A stretch of 64,000 nucleotides of DNA from Flavobacterium commune (GCF_001857965.1 NZ_CP017774.1:3162001-3226000); one strand, 5' to 3'. Counted from the stretch's first letter, positions 28,990-39,668 are shown. A program made the numbers and translations. Notes: a model not told the origin generated them from the letters alone.

Positions 28990-31635
28990 ATGAACCAAAA
29001 ATTACAAATATTTCTTTTCAAAAAAACAGTATTTTTAATGCTGTTCTTATTTGGGATAACCACTCAGCTAATAGCCCAGCGCAATGTTGAAAAACTAAAC
29101 CGAGGCCTGATCGCAACACGACTCGATGTTAGTAGGGTGTATGTGGGCTGGAGAATGCTGGGAACCGAATCCACTGATGTAAGCTACAATTTATATTGTG
29201 ACGGTGTAAAACTGGCAGGAAGTCCTTTTACAACTACTACAAATTATACTCATGCAACTACTACCAACGGTACTTATACTGTTCGGGCTATTATTAATGG
29301 AGTAGAAGAGTCGGCTTCAGAATCAGCTACTGTTTGGGCAAATCAATATTTGGATATCCCCATGCAAGTTCCTCCCGGAGGTACCACTCCCGATAATGTA
29401 GCCTACACCTATAACGTGAACGATTGTAGCGTGGGCGACGTAGACGGTGATGGCCAATATGAGATATTTGTAAAATGGGATCCAACCAATTCAAAAGACA
29501 ATTCACAGCCAGGTTATACTGGTAACGTTTATATTGACTGCTACCGCTTAGACGGAACACGTTTATGGAGAATCGATTTAGGAAGAAACATTCGTGCTGG
29601 TGCCCATTATACCCAGTTTATGGTGTATGATTTGGATTCGGATGGGAAAGCTGAATTGGCCTGTAAAACTGCGGATGGAACCATCGATGGAACCGGAATA
29701 GTTATTGGCGATGCAGCAGCAGATTACAGAAACCCAAATGGGAGTAAAACATCGACAAGTACTTATGGTGGAGTTATATCGGGGCCTGAGTTTTTAACTA
29801 TTTTTAATGGCGAAACAGGGAAAGCAATGGCTACTACTGATTACTTGCCAGCTCGCGAAAGCGTATCTTCCTGGGGTGATAGTTACGGAGGACGTTCAGA
29901 ACGTTTTGTTGCTGCTATCGCTTATCTTGACGGATCCAAACCCAGTTTGATAATGGGACGTGGTTACTATACCAGATTGGTACGTGTGGCTTGGGACTGG
30001 AGAAACGGTAAACTTTCCCAACGATGGATTTTTGATAGTAATACTTCCGGAAATTCTGGAGCGGCAGGTATGGGAAACCACCAAATGACCGTGGGTGATG
30101 TTGATGGAGATGGTAAAGATGAAATATTTAACGGTTCAAGCGGTATTAATGACGATGGGACACTATTATTTGCTAACACTTTAGGTCACGGTGATGCTTT
30201 ACATATGACCGATATGGATCCCGACCGTCCCGGACAAGAAATATGGATGTGTCTGGAAGAACCTGCTAAGTATAAAACCAATGGTCTGGTATTTCTGGAT
30301 GCCAAAACTGGAACAACACTATGGGGTATACCAGCAAATACAGATGTAGGGCGTTGTAATGCCGCAGATATTGACCCACGCTACAAAGGATATGAATGTT
30401 TTGGTAGTGCTGGTGTAAAAGATGCTCAAGGAATTACAACCACAACAAACTATTTGATGGACTGCAAAGGCAATCTTATTAGCAATAAAAAACCAACTCA
30501 GAATTTTTCTATCTGGTGGGATGGAGATTTGAATCGAGAATTATTAGATTCGAATAAAATAGACAAATGGGATTATATTAATGGAAAAACGGTTAATATG
30601 CTCACTGCTACAGGATACTCATCAAACAATACCACTAAAGCAACACCATGTTTAAGTGCCGATCTTTTTGGGGATTGGAGAGAAGAGGTAATCTTTCGTA
30701 AAGATGACAATACTTCTATCAGGATTTATACAACCAATATTCCGACTACGCATAAATTATATACTTTGATGCACGATCCTCAGTATAGAGTGGCAATTGC
30801 TTGGCAAAATTCAGGCTATAATCAACCGCCTCATCCAGGCTACTATTTGGGTGTGGATATGGATGTAAATAGCTCTACTCCAAATATTACTATTGCAGGC
30901 AATTCCTCAACAGCTACTCCTAAACTTAAAGTATATGTAGAAACACCTACTTGCCCGGCTAAGGCTAATGGTAAAATTAGTGTTGGTACTGATTTGAACA
31001 GATATACGTATAACCTGACCATCACAGGAAACGGACTTAACTTAGCATTAAATAACCAAACTATTACTACTACAACCAATTGGGTGAAATCAGATCTTAC
31101 AGCAGGAACTTATGTTATTACTGTTTCGATACCTTCTATTTCTTTCCAGGAGAGTTATACTGTAGTTGTCAAAGAAATTTCGGCTCTGACTGCTAAGAGA
31201 GAAGAATTTAACAAAACGGTGACTTATACTGTTTCCGGAAGTAATGAGTATAATGTAACGGTTAATGGTGTTAGCAGTACTTACATTACAGTTAACAGTG
31301 AAATAGCTAAAATTGAAATCGATGCCAATTTGCTTCAATCTACAAACACGGTAACTATTGAAACTAATAGTGATTGTCAGGGAATAGTTCAAGATACTTT
31401 TAAAATGAGTCCAACAGCCTTTGTACATCCAAATCCAACTAGCGATATAGTAAATGTTGAAGGATTAAACAGCGGTTTAATCCAAGTGTACACTACCAGC
31501 GGAACATTAATGCTGGAGCAAAAAGTTAATAGCACTACTACCAGTGTAAATTTAAAAGGATTTGCTGTGGGAATGTATCTGGTAAGAATTATTCAGGGAA
31601 CCGAAGTACAAACATTTAAAGTTATTTTAAAATGA
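28990..31635 (+). CDS. Rhamnogalacturonan lyase (PL11) with type IX secretion sorting domain
   Basis: An 881-aa secreted polysaccharide lyase family 11 enzyme that cuts the rhamnogalacturonan I backbone by beta-elimination. After a signal peptide (cleavage after LIAQ) comes RNVEKLNRGLIATR, the usual family opening, then the eight-bladed propeller with calcium-binding DVDGDG repeats and KTADGT. Beta-sandwich modules occupy about 640-800. The last ~75 residues (HPNPTSD..VYTTSGTLM..GMYLVRI) are a type A C-terminal sorting domain, so it is exported by the type IX system. Its stop overlaps the next start by 4 nt. Classification is firm. Confidence 0.95.
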   Translation: MNQKLQIFLFKKTVFLMLFLFGITTQLIAQRNVEKLNRGLIATRLDVSRVYVGWRMLGTESTDVSYNLYCDGVKLAGSPFTTTTNYTHATTTNGTYTVRAIINGVEESASESATVWANQYLDIPMQVPPGGTTPDNVAYTYNVNDCSVGDVDGDGQYEIFVKWDPTNSKDNSQPGYTGNVYIDCYRLDGTRLWRIDLGRNIRAGAHYTQFMVYDLDSDGKAELACKTADGTIDGTGIVIGDAAADYRNPNGSKTSTSTYGGVISGPEFLTIFNGETGKAMATTDYLPARESVSSWGDSYGGRSERFVAAIAYLDGSKPSLIMGRGYYTRLVRVAWDWRNGKLSQRWIFDSNTSGNSGAAGMGNHQMTVGDVDGDGKDEIFNGSSGINDDGTLLFANTLGHGDALHMTDMDPDRPGQEIWMCLEEPAKYKTNGLVFLDAKTGTTLWGIPANTDVGRCNAADIDPRYKGYECFGSAGVKDAQGITTTTNYLMDCKGNLISNKKPTQNFSIWWDGDLNRELLDSNKIDKWDYINGKTVNMLTATGYSSNNTTKATPCLSADLFGDWREEVIFRKDDNTSIRIYTTNIPTTHKLYTLMHDPQYRVAIAWQNSGYNQPPHPGYYLGVDMDVNSSTPNITIAGNSSTATPKLKVYVETPTCPAKANGKISVGTDLNRYTYNLTITGNGLNLALNNQTITTTTNWVKSDLTAGTYVITVSIPSISFQESYTVVVKEISALTAKREEFNKTVTYTVSGSNEYNVTVNGVSSTYITVNSEIAKIEIDANLLQSTNTVTIETNSDCQGIVQDTFKMSPTAFVHPNPTSDIVNVEGLNSGLIQVYTTSGTLMLEQKVNSTTTSVNLKGFAVGMYLVRIIQGTEVQTFKVILK

Positions 31636-32327
31636 TAATAATAAAAAATATTAAAACAATATGCTTCTCTGTTGGTTTAGGGCTTTTAGTGTCCTGTGGC
31701 GGTGGCAACTCAGATGGAGATCCGGTAGTGAATCTGCCGGCAAAACCCAATTTATCCTTGCCTGCTAATGGTGAAAACTGTAGTGCCTATACTGTTGTTG
31801 CCAGTGACAATACCAAAGCTGAAATCAGTTTTAGTTGGACTGGAGCTGCTTATGCTACTTCTTATGTTTTAGTACTAACTCAGGCTGGGACTGAAGTGTT
31901 GAAAAAAGAAATTAGCACTACTTCCTACAAAGTGATTTTGGACAAAGGAAAAACTTATTCCTGGACTGTAACTGCCAAAAATAGTGATGGAGTGAATGCT
32001 AGTGCAACGAATTCGTTTACCACACCTGGAAATCCTATAGGAAACTATGTGCCTTACACAGCAGTAATAAACTTTAACATAAACAAAAGTACCAGCATGG
32101 CAAGTTTATCTTGGGTAGGTAAAGATGAAGATTCTACTACTGGTGAATTAAAATATGACATAGAAATAAAAAAAGATAATGTAGTTATTCAGTCTTTAAC
32201 CAATCAAACTATTAGTTCTATTGCCGATTTTGCAGCAGTACTGAATGCTACTTATCAAATTAAAATCAATACTATCGATAAGCAAGGGTCTTATTCAACT
32301 TCGATAGTAACTTATACTTACGAATAA
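31632..32327 (+). CDS. Fibronectin-type surface lipoprotein, translationally coupled to PL11
   Basis: A 231-aa lipoprotein (lipobox LLVSC, Cys22, followed by GGG, a form used by surface-exposed lipoproteins in this phylum). Residues about 36-135 form a fibronectin type III-like sandwich (ISFSWTGAAYATSYVLVL; KGKTYSWTVTAKNSDG), and a second beta domain follows (about 140-231). ATGA overlap with the rhamnogalacturonan lyase stop implies coupled translation. It resembles SusE-type glycan-binding accessory proteins and may hold pectic substrate for the lyase. No catalytic motif is visible. Confidence 0.75.
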   Translation: MIIIKNIKTICFSVGLGLLVSCGGGNSDGDPVVNLPAKPNLSLPANGENCSAYTVVASDNTKAEISFSWTGAAYATSYVLVLTQAGTEVLKKEISTTSYKVILDKGKTYSWTVTAKNSDGVNASATNSFTTPGNPIGNYVPYTAVINFNINKSTSMASLSWVGKDEDSTTGELKYDIEIKKDNVVIQSLTNQTISSIADFAAVLNATYQIKINTIDKQGSYSTSIVTYTYE

Positions 32328-32399
32328 CTTTGAACAAAGTAATTTTCGATAATATAAAATCAGAAAATTATATTTTTTCATCAAATTAAAAAATAGAGA

Positions 32400-34868
32400 A
32401 TGAATCGAATTAAGATTATTGCGGGCTGTTTATTGCTATATATAAGTGTTTTTCAGGGAAATGCCCAACAGAAATTAAAATTGCAATATGATACGCCGTC
32501 AACCAACTGGAATGAAGCTTTACCAATTGGTAATGGTCGTTTGGGGGCAATGGTTTTTGGAAATCCTCAAAAAGAAGAATTGCAATTAAACGAAGAAACT
32601 GTTTGGGCTGGTGAACCAGGCAATAACGTTCCTAAAAATGTCTATTCCAATATTGAAGAAATAAGGAAATTACTTTTTGCAGGGAGAAATAAAGAAGCTC
32701 AGGATTTAGCCAATAAAACTTTCCCGAGACAGGCTCCAAAAGATTTGAATTACGGAATGCCTTATCAGACAGTTGGGAGTTTATGGATTGAATTTCCGGG
32801 TCATGAAAATTATACGGATTACAAAAGAGATTTGGATATAGAAAAAGCGGTTTCGTCTGTGAGTTATAAAGCAAACGGAATAACGTACAGGCGAGAATTT
32901 TTTGCGTCTTTTTCAGATGATGTTATTATTGTGAAATTAACTGCTGATAAGAAAAAAAGCATTAGTTTTTCATTGTCAGCTACAAGTCCACAAATAGTTA
33001 GCAATTTTAAAACTCAGGATGGTAAATTGTTTTTTGAAGGAACAACGGGTGATACAGATAATAAAACTGGTAAAGTAAAATTTGTTGGAGAAGCAGCCTG
33101 TACTTTAAAAGGCGGAAGTTTAATAACTACCGCTGACAAGCTAACGGTTAAGGATGCTGATGAGGTTGTTATTCGAATTTCGATAGCGACTAATTTTAAA
33201 AACTATAAAGATCTTTCAGTTAACCCATTAGAAAAAGCAACTACTATTTTAGCGAAAGCTTATAAAAAAAGCTATGCAGAATCCTACCAAAATCACGTGG
33301 CAGCGTACCAAAAGTATTTTAACAGAGTATCATTGTTTTTAGGAGATTCCCCTCAATCGAATAAAACTACTGATGTAAGAATTAAAGAATTTGCTACATC
33401 CTATGATCCGCAATTGGTGGGGCTTTATTTTCAGTTTGGAAGGTATTTGCTTATTTCGAGTTCGCAGCCAGGCAATCAGCCGGCGAATCTTCAGGGAATT
33501 TGGAATCATAAGTTGAATCCTGCATGGGACAGTAAATACACGGTAAATATCAATACCGAAATGAATTATTGGCCTGCCGAAATAACGAATCTGAGCGAAA
33601 TGCATCAACCGTTATTTAGTATGCTAAAAGATTTAGCCGAAACAGGAAAAGAGAGTGCTTCTGAAATGTATCACGCCCGAGGTTGGAATATGCACCACAA
33701 TACCGATTTATGGCGCATGACAGGAGTGGTTGATGGCGGATTTTATGGGCTTTGGCCAATGGGTGGTGCATGGCTTACCCAACATTTGTGGCAACATTAT
33801 CTCTACACTGGTGATAAAGCATTTTTAAAAGAATATTATCCGGTTTTAAAAGGTGCGGCTCAATTTTATCTGGACGTGCTTCAGGAAGAACCGGAAAACA
33901 AATGGTTAGTGGTTGCTCCGTCCATGTCTCCCGAAAATACTTATGAGAGTAGTGTGGGTGTTTCTGCAGGAACAACGATGGACAATCAATTGGTTTTTGA
34001 TCTTTTCAATAATATCATTGATGCTTCTAAAATTTTAAAAACCGATAGTCGTTTTGCTGATTCGGTTGCGGTTGCATTAAAAAGATTGCCGCCAATGCAG
34101 ATAGGACAATATTCACAATTACAGGAATGGCTTCATGATTTAGACAAACCAAATGATCATCACAGACATATTTCTCATTTGTACGGCTTGTTTCCATCTG
34201 GACAAATTTCACCATTTAGAACACCGCAATTAATTGAAGCGGCTAAAAATACTTTGATTTCCAGAGGTGATGTTTCAACGGGATGGTCTATGGGCTGGAA
34301 AGTAAATTGGTGGGCTAGATTATTGGATGGAAACAGGGCTTTCAAATTGATAAAGGACCAGTTAAGTCCGGCACCATTAGAAAGTAAAGGAGAATCAGGA
34401 GGAACCTATCCGAATCTTTTAGATGCGCATCCGCCGTTTCAAATTGATGGGAATTTTGGATGTACAGCCGGAATAACCGAAATGTTATTGCAAAGTTATG
34501 ACGGCGCAATTTATCTGCTTCCTGCTTTGCCGGATGATTTTAAAAGTGGAAAAGTGAGCGGTTTGAAAGCCAGAGGAGGTTTTGAAGTGGGTATGGAATG
34601 GGAGAATGGAAAATTGAAACAATTAATTATAAAATCGGTTTTAGGAGGAAATTGCAGATTGCGATTAGCGTCTGATGTTATGTTAGTAGGTGAAGTAAAA
34701 TTAGAGCAACCCAAAGGAGAAAATACCAATATTTTCTATAACGTAAATGCTATCAAAGATCCTTTAATTTCAGAAAAAGCAGTTCTGAAAGGCTATCAAT
34801 CTCCTAAAACTAAGTTGTATGATTTTAATACAGTGGCTGGAAAATCCTATGTTTTTGAAGCAAAATAA
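32400..34868 (+). CDS. GH95 glycoside hydrolase (alpha-L-fucosidase/alpha-L-galactosidase type), first copy
   Basis: An 822-aa secreted GH95 enzyme. A signal peptide ends at GNAQ. The N-terminal beta domain starts with NWNEALPIGNGRLGAMVFG, and the (alpha/alpha)6 barrel carries the family catalytic features: VNINTEMNYWPAE (Asn383 and Asn385), HHNTDLWRMTG, PSMSPENTY with Glu512 as the likely acid, and DAHPPFQIDGNFGCTAGI. GH95 enzymes invert alpha-1,2-linked L-fucose or L-galactose, sugars found on pectic and xyloglucan side chains. It lies 14 nt before the GH2 gene in one operon. A second, diverged GH95 lies at 45893-48424. Confidence 0.93.
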   Translation: MNRIKIIAGCLLLYISVFQGNAQQKLKLQYDTPSTNWNEALPIGNGRLGAMVFGNPQKEELQLNEETVWAGEPGNNVPKNVYSNIEEIRKLLFAGRNKEAQDLANKTFPRQAPKDLNYGMPYQTVGSLWIEFPGHENYTDYKRDLDIEKAVSSVSYKANGITYRREFFASFSDDVIIVKLTADKKKSISFSLSATSPQIVSNFKTQDGKLFFEGTTGDTDNKTGKVKFVGEAACTLKGGSLITTADKLTVKDADEVVIRISIATNFKNYKDLSVNPLEKATTILAKAYKKSYAESYQNHVAAYQKYFNRVSLFLGDSPQSNKTTDVRIKEFATSYDPQLVGLYFQFGRYLLISSSQPGNQPANLQGIWNHKLNPAWDSKYTVNINTEMNYWPAEITNLSEMHQPLFSMLKDLAETGKESASEMYHARGWNMHHNTDLWRMTGVVDGGFYGLWPMGGAWLTQHLWQHYLYTGDKAFLKEYYPVLKGAAQFYLDVLQEEPENKWLVVAPSMSPENTYESSVGVSAGTTMDNQLVFDLFNNIIDASKILKTDSRFADSVAVALKRLPPMQIGQYSQLQEWLHDLDKPNDHHRHISHLYGLFPSGQISPFRTPQLIEAAKNTLISRGDVSTGWSMGWKVNWWARLLDGNRAFKLIKDQLSPAPLESKGESGGTYPNLLDAHPPFQIDGNFGCTAGITEMLLQSYDGAIYLLPALPDDFKSGKVSGLKARGGFEVGMEWENGKLKQLIIKSVLGGNCRLRLASDVMLVGEVKLEQPKGENTNIFYNVNAIKDPLISEKAVLKGYQSPKTKLYDFNTVAGKSYVFEAK

Positions 34869-34882
34869 TTGAACTGAAATTT

Positions 34883-37800
34883 ATGAAACAGAATCCCTAT
34901 TATATAAAAATTGCAGCAGTAATTTTGCTTACTAATTTGATAAACATAGCTTCATTTGCCCAACAAAGAATAGAGCAAAATCTTTCCAATAATGATTGGA
35001 AAATATGGTTGGATCCGGCGGCACAATGGCAAAATGATGTGTTGTTTACTCCTCCTGTTGACGTTAAGAAATTAGCTGTCAATTTGCCTACAGGCGGTTG
35101 GCAGGCATTAGAAAAAGGAGAAAGTAAAACGGTTCATCTTCCTGCTACGGTCGAAGAATTTCATTGGGGATTTAATAAAAATCCTTTTGGAGTTTCAGGC
35201 AATTATTTAGGAGTTTCCTGGTTTTCGACCCAAGTGAATGTTCCGCAGTCGATGAAAGGGAAACGAATTGTTTTGCACTTTGAAAGTGTTCGTTTCAGAG
35301 CTGAGGTATTTGTCAACCAAAAGTTGGCAGGCTATGATTTAATCAACGGAACTCCTTTTGATGTCGATATTACCAATTATGTTACTATCGGTAAAATGAA
35401 TTCGATAGCAGTTAGAATTACCGATCCTAACGGAAATTTTGACTGGAGAGACAGTTCTAATTATATGTGGGGGGATTATCGCACTAACCCAACTCACGGT
35501 TTTGGTGGTATTACCGGAAAAGTGAGTCTTGTGGCAACGGATAATGTTTTTGTAAATGATATTTTTATCAAAAACAAGCCAACTTTAAATGAAGTTGATG
35601 CCGAGATTTCGTTGACTAATATTACAGCTACAATTTTTAAAGGCAATGTTTTATTGGAAGTAAGCGAAAGAAAAACGGGTGCATCCGTTTGGTCAAAAAG
35701 CTATCCAATTGAAGCCGTTCGGGATAAAAATGTTTCTCAATCTTTTTCTATAAAAGTGGATAACGTAAAACTTTGGGATGTTGACAACCCTAATTTATAT
35801 TTGCTGAAAGCTTCGCTTAAAAAAGACAACGAAATAAAAGATGTGGTGGAGAAAAAGTTTGGTTTCCGTTGGTTTGAAGTTAAAGACATTGATGGAGACA
35901 AACAGTTTTATCTCAACAACAAACGAATTGTATTAAGAACAGCGATATCATGGGGATTTTGGCCGGTAAACGGAATTGCTCCAAGTGATGAACTGGCCAA
36001 AAAACAAATCGCTGATGCCAAAGCTATTGGTCTGAACATGCTGAATTTTCATCGTACAATTGGACAAACTAATGTTTTAGATTATGCCGATGAATTGGGT
36101 TTATTGTATTATCAGGAACCGGGAGGCAATCAATTTCCGGCGAATCAATTCAATCCTAAAAACGATTTGGAAAAGAAACAAGCCGATTTTTATTTTGCTG
36201 CTCGCGATGAAAAGTTTTTTAGAATGATAAAACGGGATCGAAGCCATCCTTCATTGGTTATTTACAATATGCACAATGAAAGAGGAGCAGAGCCTCAGAA
36301 AAAAGACAGTTTGCAAATGTTAGCCGGTCACAAGCACGATCCAACAAGAATTATGACTTACAATTCGAGTAATGGTGCAATAAAAATGGGACCGGATCCC
36401 CGTTTTAAATTACATCTTTTACCTTATAACAATCAATTTTATAATTACGGTTGGTTTGATCAGCATCATGCAGGAGGGCCCGGTGTGTATCACGACAATT
36501 TATACAATAATCCTAAAAGTTATGCCAAGATTTTTCCGGATCATAAAGATGAAATTATTTATTATGGAGAAGAAGGAGCTATTGGTACACCGCCAAGATT
36601 ACAGTTGATTAGAGATGAAATTCTAAAAAGAGGAAAAGACATTGGTTGGGAAAGTGATGATTATTTAAAATGGTATGATGCTTACGATAATTTCCTGAGG
36701 AAGAATGATTTCCAGAAGTCGTTTCCTAACGTAGATAGTTTGACCAGAAAAATGGGGAATGTGTCTTTTTATTATCAGGGAAGAACGATTGAAAATGTGC
36801 GTATCAACAATATCATTGACGGTTACGCCGTGAATGGTTGGGAAAGTATGAAATTGGAAAATCATTCTGGTGTAGTGGATAACTACCGAAATCTGAAAGG
36901 TGATGCCGATTTAATTGCCCGTTACAATAAGCCTTTGTATGTGGCCGTAAAGTTGAATCATAAAGTGTTGTCAGTAAAAGATACCACAATTGTTGATTTT
37001 TTCATTGTGAACGAAAAGGATATAAAAGGAAATTTTGATTTAAGGGTTAAAGCAACAAATAATAAAGAAACGGTCTGGACAAAAACAATTCCTGTTACGG
37101 TAACTGGCGGAATTGTGTATGGAGAATTGCTGTCTGCTAAAAACTTTTTTGTTCCCCAAACAGAAGGTTATACAAGGATTTATGCCGAATTAGTTTCGAA
37201 AGACAATACTGTTATTGCAACAGGAAGCGACGAATTATTTGCTGTAAAGCTGAATAAAGAAAAAATGGCTTCTGCTATTATGGTTGCCGATACGACTGGA
37301 GTTATTGGTAAATATTTTGATTACGAAAAGATTAGTTTCAAAAATTATAAAAGCGGAACTCCTTCAGGAAATTGTCTGGTTATTGGTAGTTTTAAACCGC
37401 AGCAAACAGGAAATCCTTTGGTTACAGACCTTTTAGAATGGGTTAATAACGGAAATACAATTGTAGTTGTTAATGATACAGATACCTGGGCAACTTATTT
37501 CGCTAAAAAAGAAGCTGCCGATTATAGAGGTTTTAAAGTATTAGGAACTTCCTGGTATGGAGGAAATTATTTTGTGAAAGACAGCAAATGGTTTGAAGGT
37601 TTGCCACAATCTTGTGTGTTCAATTGGGAATACCAATGTTTTGCAACTTACAACAAAAACCGATTAGGACTTCGAATGTTTAACGGAGAAACGATTGTAG
37701 GATGTGTTTCTGATCATAAACAAGAGGTTTATTCTGCCTTAAGTGTAATCCCGCACGGAAGAGGGAAAATAATTCTTTGTGCATTAGATATCTTTAGTTG

Positions 37801-37933
37801 TATAAAAGAAAATGAAGTGCTTAAAAAAGCTGAAGGCGATGGTGAAAATGCTTCTATGAAAACGTTTAATGTTTCGGCTAAGAATAAAGCCAACATTGTA
37901 GGGCAACAACTTTTATTGAATTTGTTAAAGTAG
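34883..37933 (+). CDS. GH2-family glycoside hydrolase
   Basis: A 1016-aa secreted member of glycoside hydrolase family 2 (retaining beta-glycosidases such as beta-galactosidase or beta-glucuronidase). A signal peptide ends at SFAQ. There is a jelly-roll sugar-binding domain (about 90-220, GVSWFSTQVNVP), an immunoglobulin-like domain (about 220-330) and a TIM barrel (about 340-640) with NMHNERGAE giving acid/base Glu466 and YYGEEGA giving the probable nucleophile at Glu563/564. A long extra C-terminal part (about 700-1016) contains another sandwich and a Rossmann-like region ending in an ALDIFS segment. The substrate is unknown; a galactoside or uronide side chain of pectin fits the neighbours. 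Confidence 0.85.
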   Translation: MKQNPYYIKIAAVILLTNLINIASFAQQRIEQNLSNNDWKIWLDPAAQWQNDVLFTPPVDVKKLAVNLPTGGWQALEKGESKTVHLPATVEEFHWGFNKNPFGVSGNYLGVSWFSTQVNVPQSMKGKRIVLHFESVRFRAEVFVNQKLAGYDLINGTPFDVDITNYVTIGKMNSIAVRITDPNGNFDWRDSSNYMWGDYRTNPTHGFGGITGKVSLVATDNVFVNDIFIKNKPTLNEVDAEISLTNITATIFKGNVLLEVSERKTGASVWSKSYPIEAVRDKNVSQSFSIKVDNVKLWDVDNPNLYLLKASLKKDNEIKDVVEKKFGFRWFEVKDIDGDKQFYLNNKRIVLRTAISWGFWPVNGIAPSDELAKKQIADAKAIGLNMLNFHRTIGQTNVLDYADELGLLYYQEPGGNQFPANQFNPKNDLEKKQADFYFAARDEKFFRMIKRDRSHPSLVIYNMHNERGAEPQKKDSLQMLAGHKHDPTRIMTYNSSNGAIKMGPDPRFKLHLLPYNNQFYNYGWFDQHHAGGPGVYHDNLYNNPKSYAKIFPDHKDEIIYYGEEGAIGTPPRLQLIRDEILKRGKDIGWESDDYLKWYDAYDNFLRKNDFQKSFPNVDSLTRKMGNVSFYYQGRTIENVRINNIIDGYAVNGWESMKLENHSGVVDNYRNLKGDADLIARYNKPLYVAVKLNHKVLSVKDTTIVDFFIVNEKDIKGNFDLRVKATNNKETVWTKTIPVTVTGGIVYGELLSAKNFFVPQTEGYTRIYAELVSKDNTVIATGSDELFAVKLNKEKMASAIMVADTTGVIGKYFDYEKISFKNYKSGTPSGNCLVIGSFKPQQTGNPLVTDLLEWVNNGNTIVVVNDTDTWATYFAKKEAADYRGFKVLGTSWYGGNYFVKDSKWFEGLPQSCVFNWEYQCFATYNKNRLGLRMFNGETIVGCVSDHKQEVYSALSVIPHGRGKIILCALDIFSCIKENEVLKKAEGDGENASMKTFNVSAKNKANIVGQQLLLNLLK

Positions 37934-37982
37934 TCCCGCAGTTTATTTAGTTATTAGAAATGAATAAATTAATTATATAAAA

Positions 37983-39611
37983 GTGAAAAAAATAAAAATT
38001 ACATTGTCATTAATGGTCGCTATTATTGGTATTTCCAATGCACAAAATGACAAAAAAAATGTTTCAGAGGTTTGGGTTTCCGATTTAGGGAATGGCAGTT
38101 ATAAAAATCCGGTTCTTTATGCGGATTATTCAGATCCTGATGTTTGCAGAGTAGGTAAGGATTATTATATGACAGCTTCGTCTTTTAATTGTATCCCCGG
38201 CTTGCCAATTTTACATTCCAATGATTTGGTCAATTGGTCATTGGTCAATTATGCTTTACCTAAGCAGCCTCCTTTTGAGGTATATGATAAAATTCAACAT
38301 GGAAATGGAGTTTGGGCACCTTGCATACGTTATCATAAAGGAGAATTCTATATTTTTTATCCGGATCCCGATTTTGGAATTTATATGATTAAAACCAAAG
38401 ACCCTCGTGGAAAATGGAGTGAGCCTGTTTTAATGAAAGCAGTCAAAGGGGTAATAGATCCAGCACCGTTTTGGGATGAAGATGGCAAAGCTTATTTAGG
38501 TTATGCACTTGCAGGAAGTCGCGCAGGAACAAAAAGTGTATTGATGTTGTGTTCTATGAATGAAGAGGGTACGCAAGCTAATGATGACGATATTATACTG
38601 TTTGATGGTCATGAAAAACATCAAACGGTTGAAGGTCCTAAATTTTATAAAAGAAATGGATATTATTATGTGTTTGCACCTGCTGGTGGTGTGGCTACTG
38701 GTTGGCAGTTAATTTTACGTTCCAAAAATATATTTGGACCTTATGAGGAAAAGGTAGTTTTAGAACAAGGTAAAACAAAAATTAATGGACCACATCAGGG
38801 AGCCTGGGTAGATACGGTAACTGGTGAAGATTGGTTTCTTCATTTTCAGGATCAGGGAGCTTATGGGCGTGTGGTTCATCTAAATCCTATGAACTGGAAA
38901 GACAACTGGCCGGTTATGGGCGTAGATAATGACCATAATGGAATTGGCGAACCTGTTGCTACTTATAAAAAACCAAATGTTGAGGCGAAATATCCAATTG
39001 CAACTCCTCCGGAATCAGACGAATTTAGTGGAGCTGTTCAGGGATTGCAGTGGCAGTGGCATGCCAACAAACAATTAGTTTGGGGATATCCATCAGCCGG
39101 AATGGGATATTACAGACTGAATTGTATTCCTAAACCGGATAATTATGTGAGTTTATGGCAGGTACCGAATATTTTGGCGCAAAAGTTTCCGGCAAATGAA
39201 TTTGTAGCTACTACCAAATTTGATTTCAAACCTAATTTTGATAATGAAGAATTTGGTTTCTTAATCATGGGCAGAAGTTATAGTTATCTGGCAGTAAAAC
39301 TAATTAAAGGAAAACTGAAATTAATACAGGCAATAGGTGATAAATCCGATAAAGGAAAAGCAGAAACCATTACTGAAATAGCCGATTTAAATAGCAGTTC
39401 ACTGTACTTTAGGGTAAAAGTTGAGAATGGAGCCAGATGCCAGTTTTATTACAGCTACGATAATAAAAAATTCATCAAAGCAGGTGCTAAATTTGAAGCC
39501 TCGGAAGGAACCTGGATTGGAGCAAAAATGGGATTTGTGGCTTTAAGAGAAGGCAAAATTAACAATGCCGGTTATATAAATGTGGATTGGTTTAGAGTGA
39601 CTAAGAATTAA
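37983..39611 (+). CDS. GH43 glycoside hydrolase with C-terminal beta-sandwich
   Basis: A 542-aa secreted GH43 enzyme, a likely exo-acting beta-xylosidase or alpha-L-arabinofuranosidase. It starts with GTG; the following MKKIKITLSLM..NAQ-type signal peptide supports this start. The five-bladed propeller shows the catalytic trio: Asp51 in YSDPDV, Asp159 in VIDPAPFWDEDG and Glu217 in VEGPKFYK. Residues about 345-540 form a concanavalin-like sandwich (PPESDEFSG..LQWQWHANK), as in GH43 subfamily 12-like enzymes with a beta-xylosidase C-terminal domain. It is the last gene of the + strand pectin PUL, with a terminator 22 nt downstream. Confidence 0.9.
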   Translation: MKKIKITLSLMVAIIGISNAQNDKKNVSEVWVSDLGNGSYKNPVLYADYSDPDVCRVGKDYYMTASSFNCIPGLPILHSNDLVNWSLVNYALPKQPPFEVYDKIQHGNGVWAPCIRYHKGEFYIFYPDPDFGIYMIKTKDPRGKWSEPVLMKAVKGVIDPAPFWDEDGKAYLGYALAGSRAGTKSVLMLCSMNEEGTQANDDDIILFDGHEKHQTVEGPKFYKRNGYYYVFAPAGGVATGWQLILRSKNIFGPYEEKVVLEQGKTKINGPHQGAWVDTVTGEDWFLHFQDQGAYGRVVHLNPMNWKDNWPVMGVDNDHNGIGEPVATYKKPNVEAKYPIATPPESDEFSGAVQGLQWQWHANKQLVWGYPSAGMGYYRLNCIPKPDNYVSLWQVPNILAQKFPANEFVATTKFDFKPNFDNEEFGFLIMGRSYSYLAVKLIKGKLKLIQAIGDKSDKGKAETITEIADLNSSSLYFRVKVENGARCQFYYSYDNKKFIKAGAKFEASEGTWIGAKMGFVALREGKINNAGYINVDWFRVTKN

Positions 39612-39633
39612 TTATAATCTTTGAGGATTCCAG

Positions 39634-39668
39634 TTGCGCAAAGTGTTCTCACTTTGCGCAATTGTTTT
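39634..39668 (+). terminator. Terminator of the pectin PUL (copy 1 of a duplicated hairpin)
   Basis: A perfect 12-bp stem (TTGCGCAAAGTG at 39634-39645 with 39650-39661) with a TTCT loop is followed by TTGTTTT. A close copy is at 40873-40907. Confidence 0.9.
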
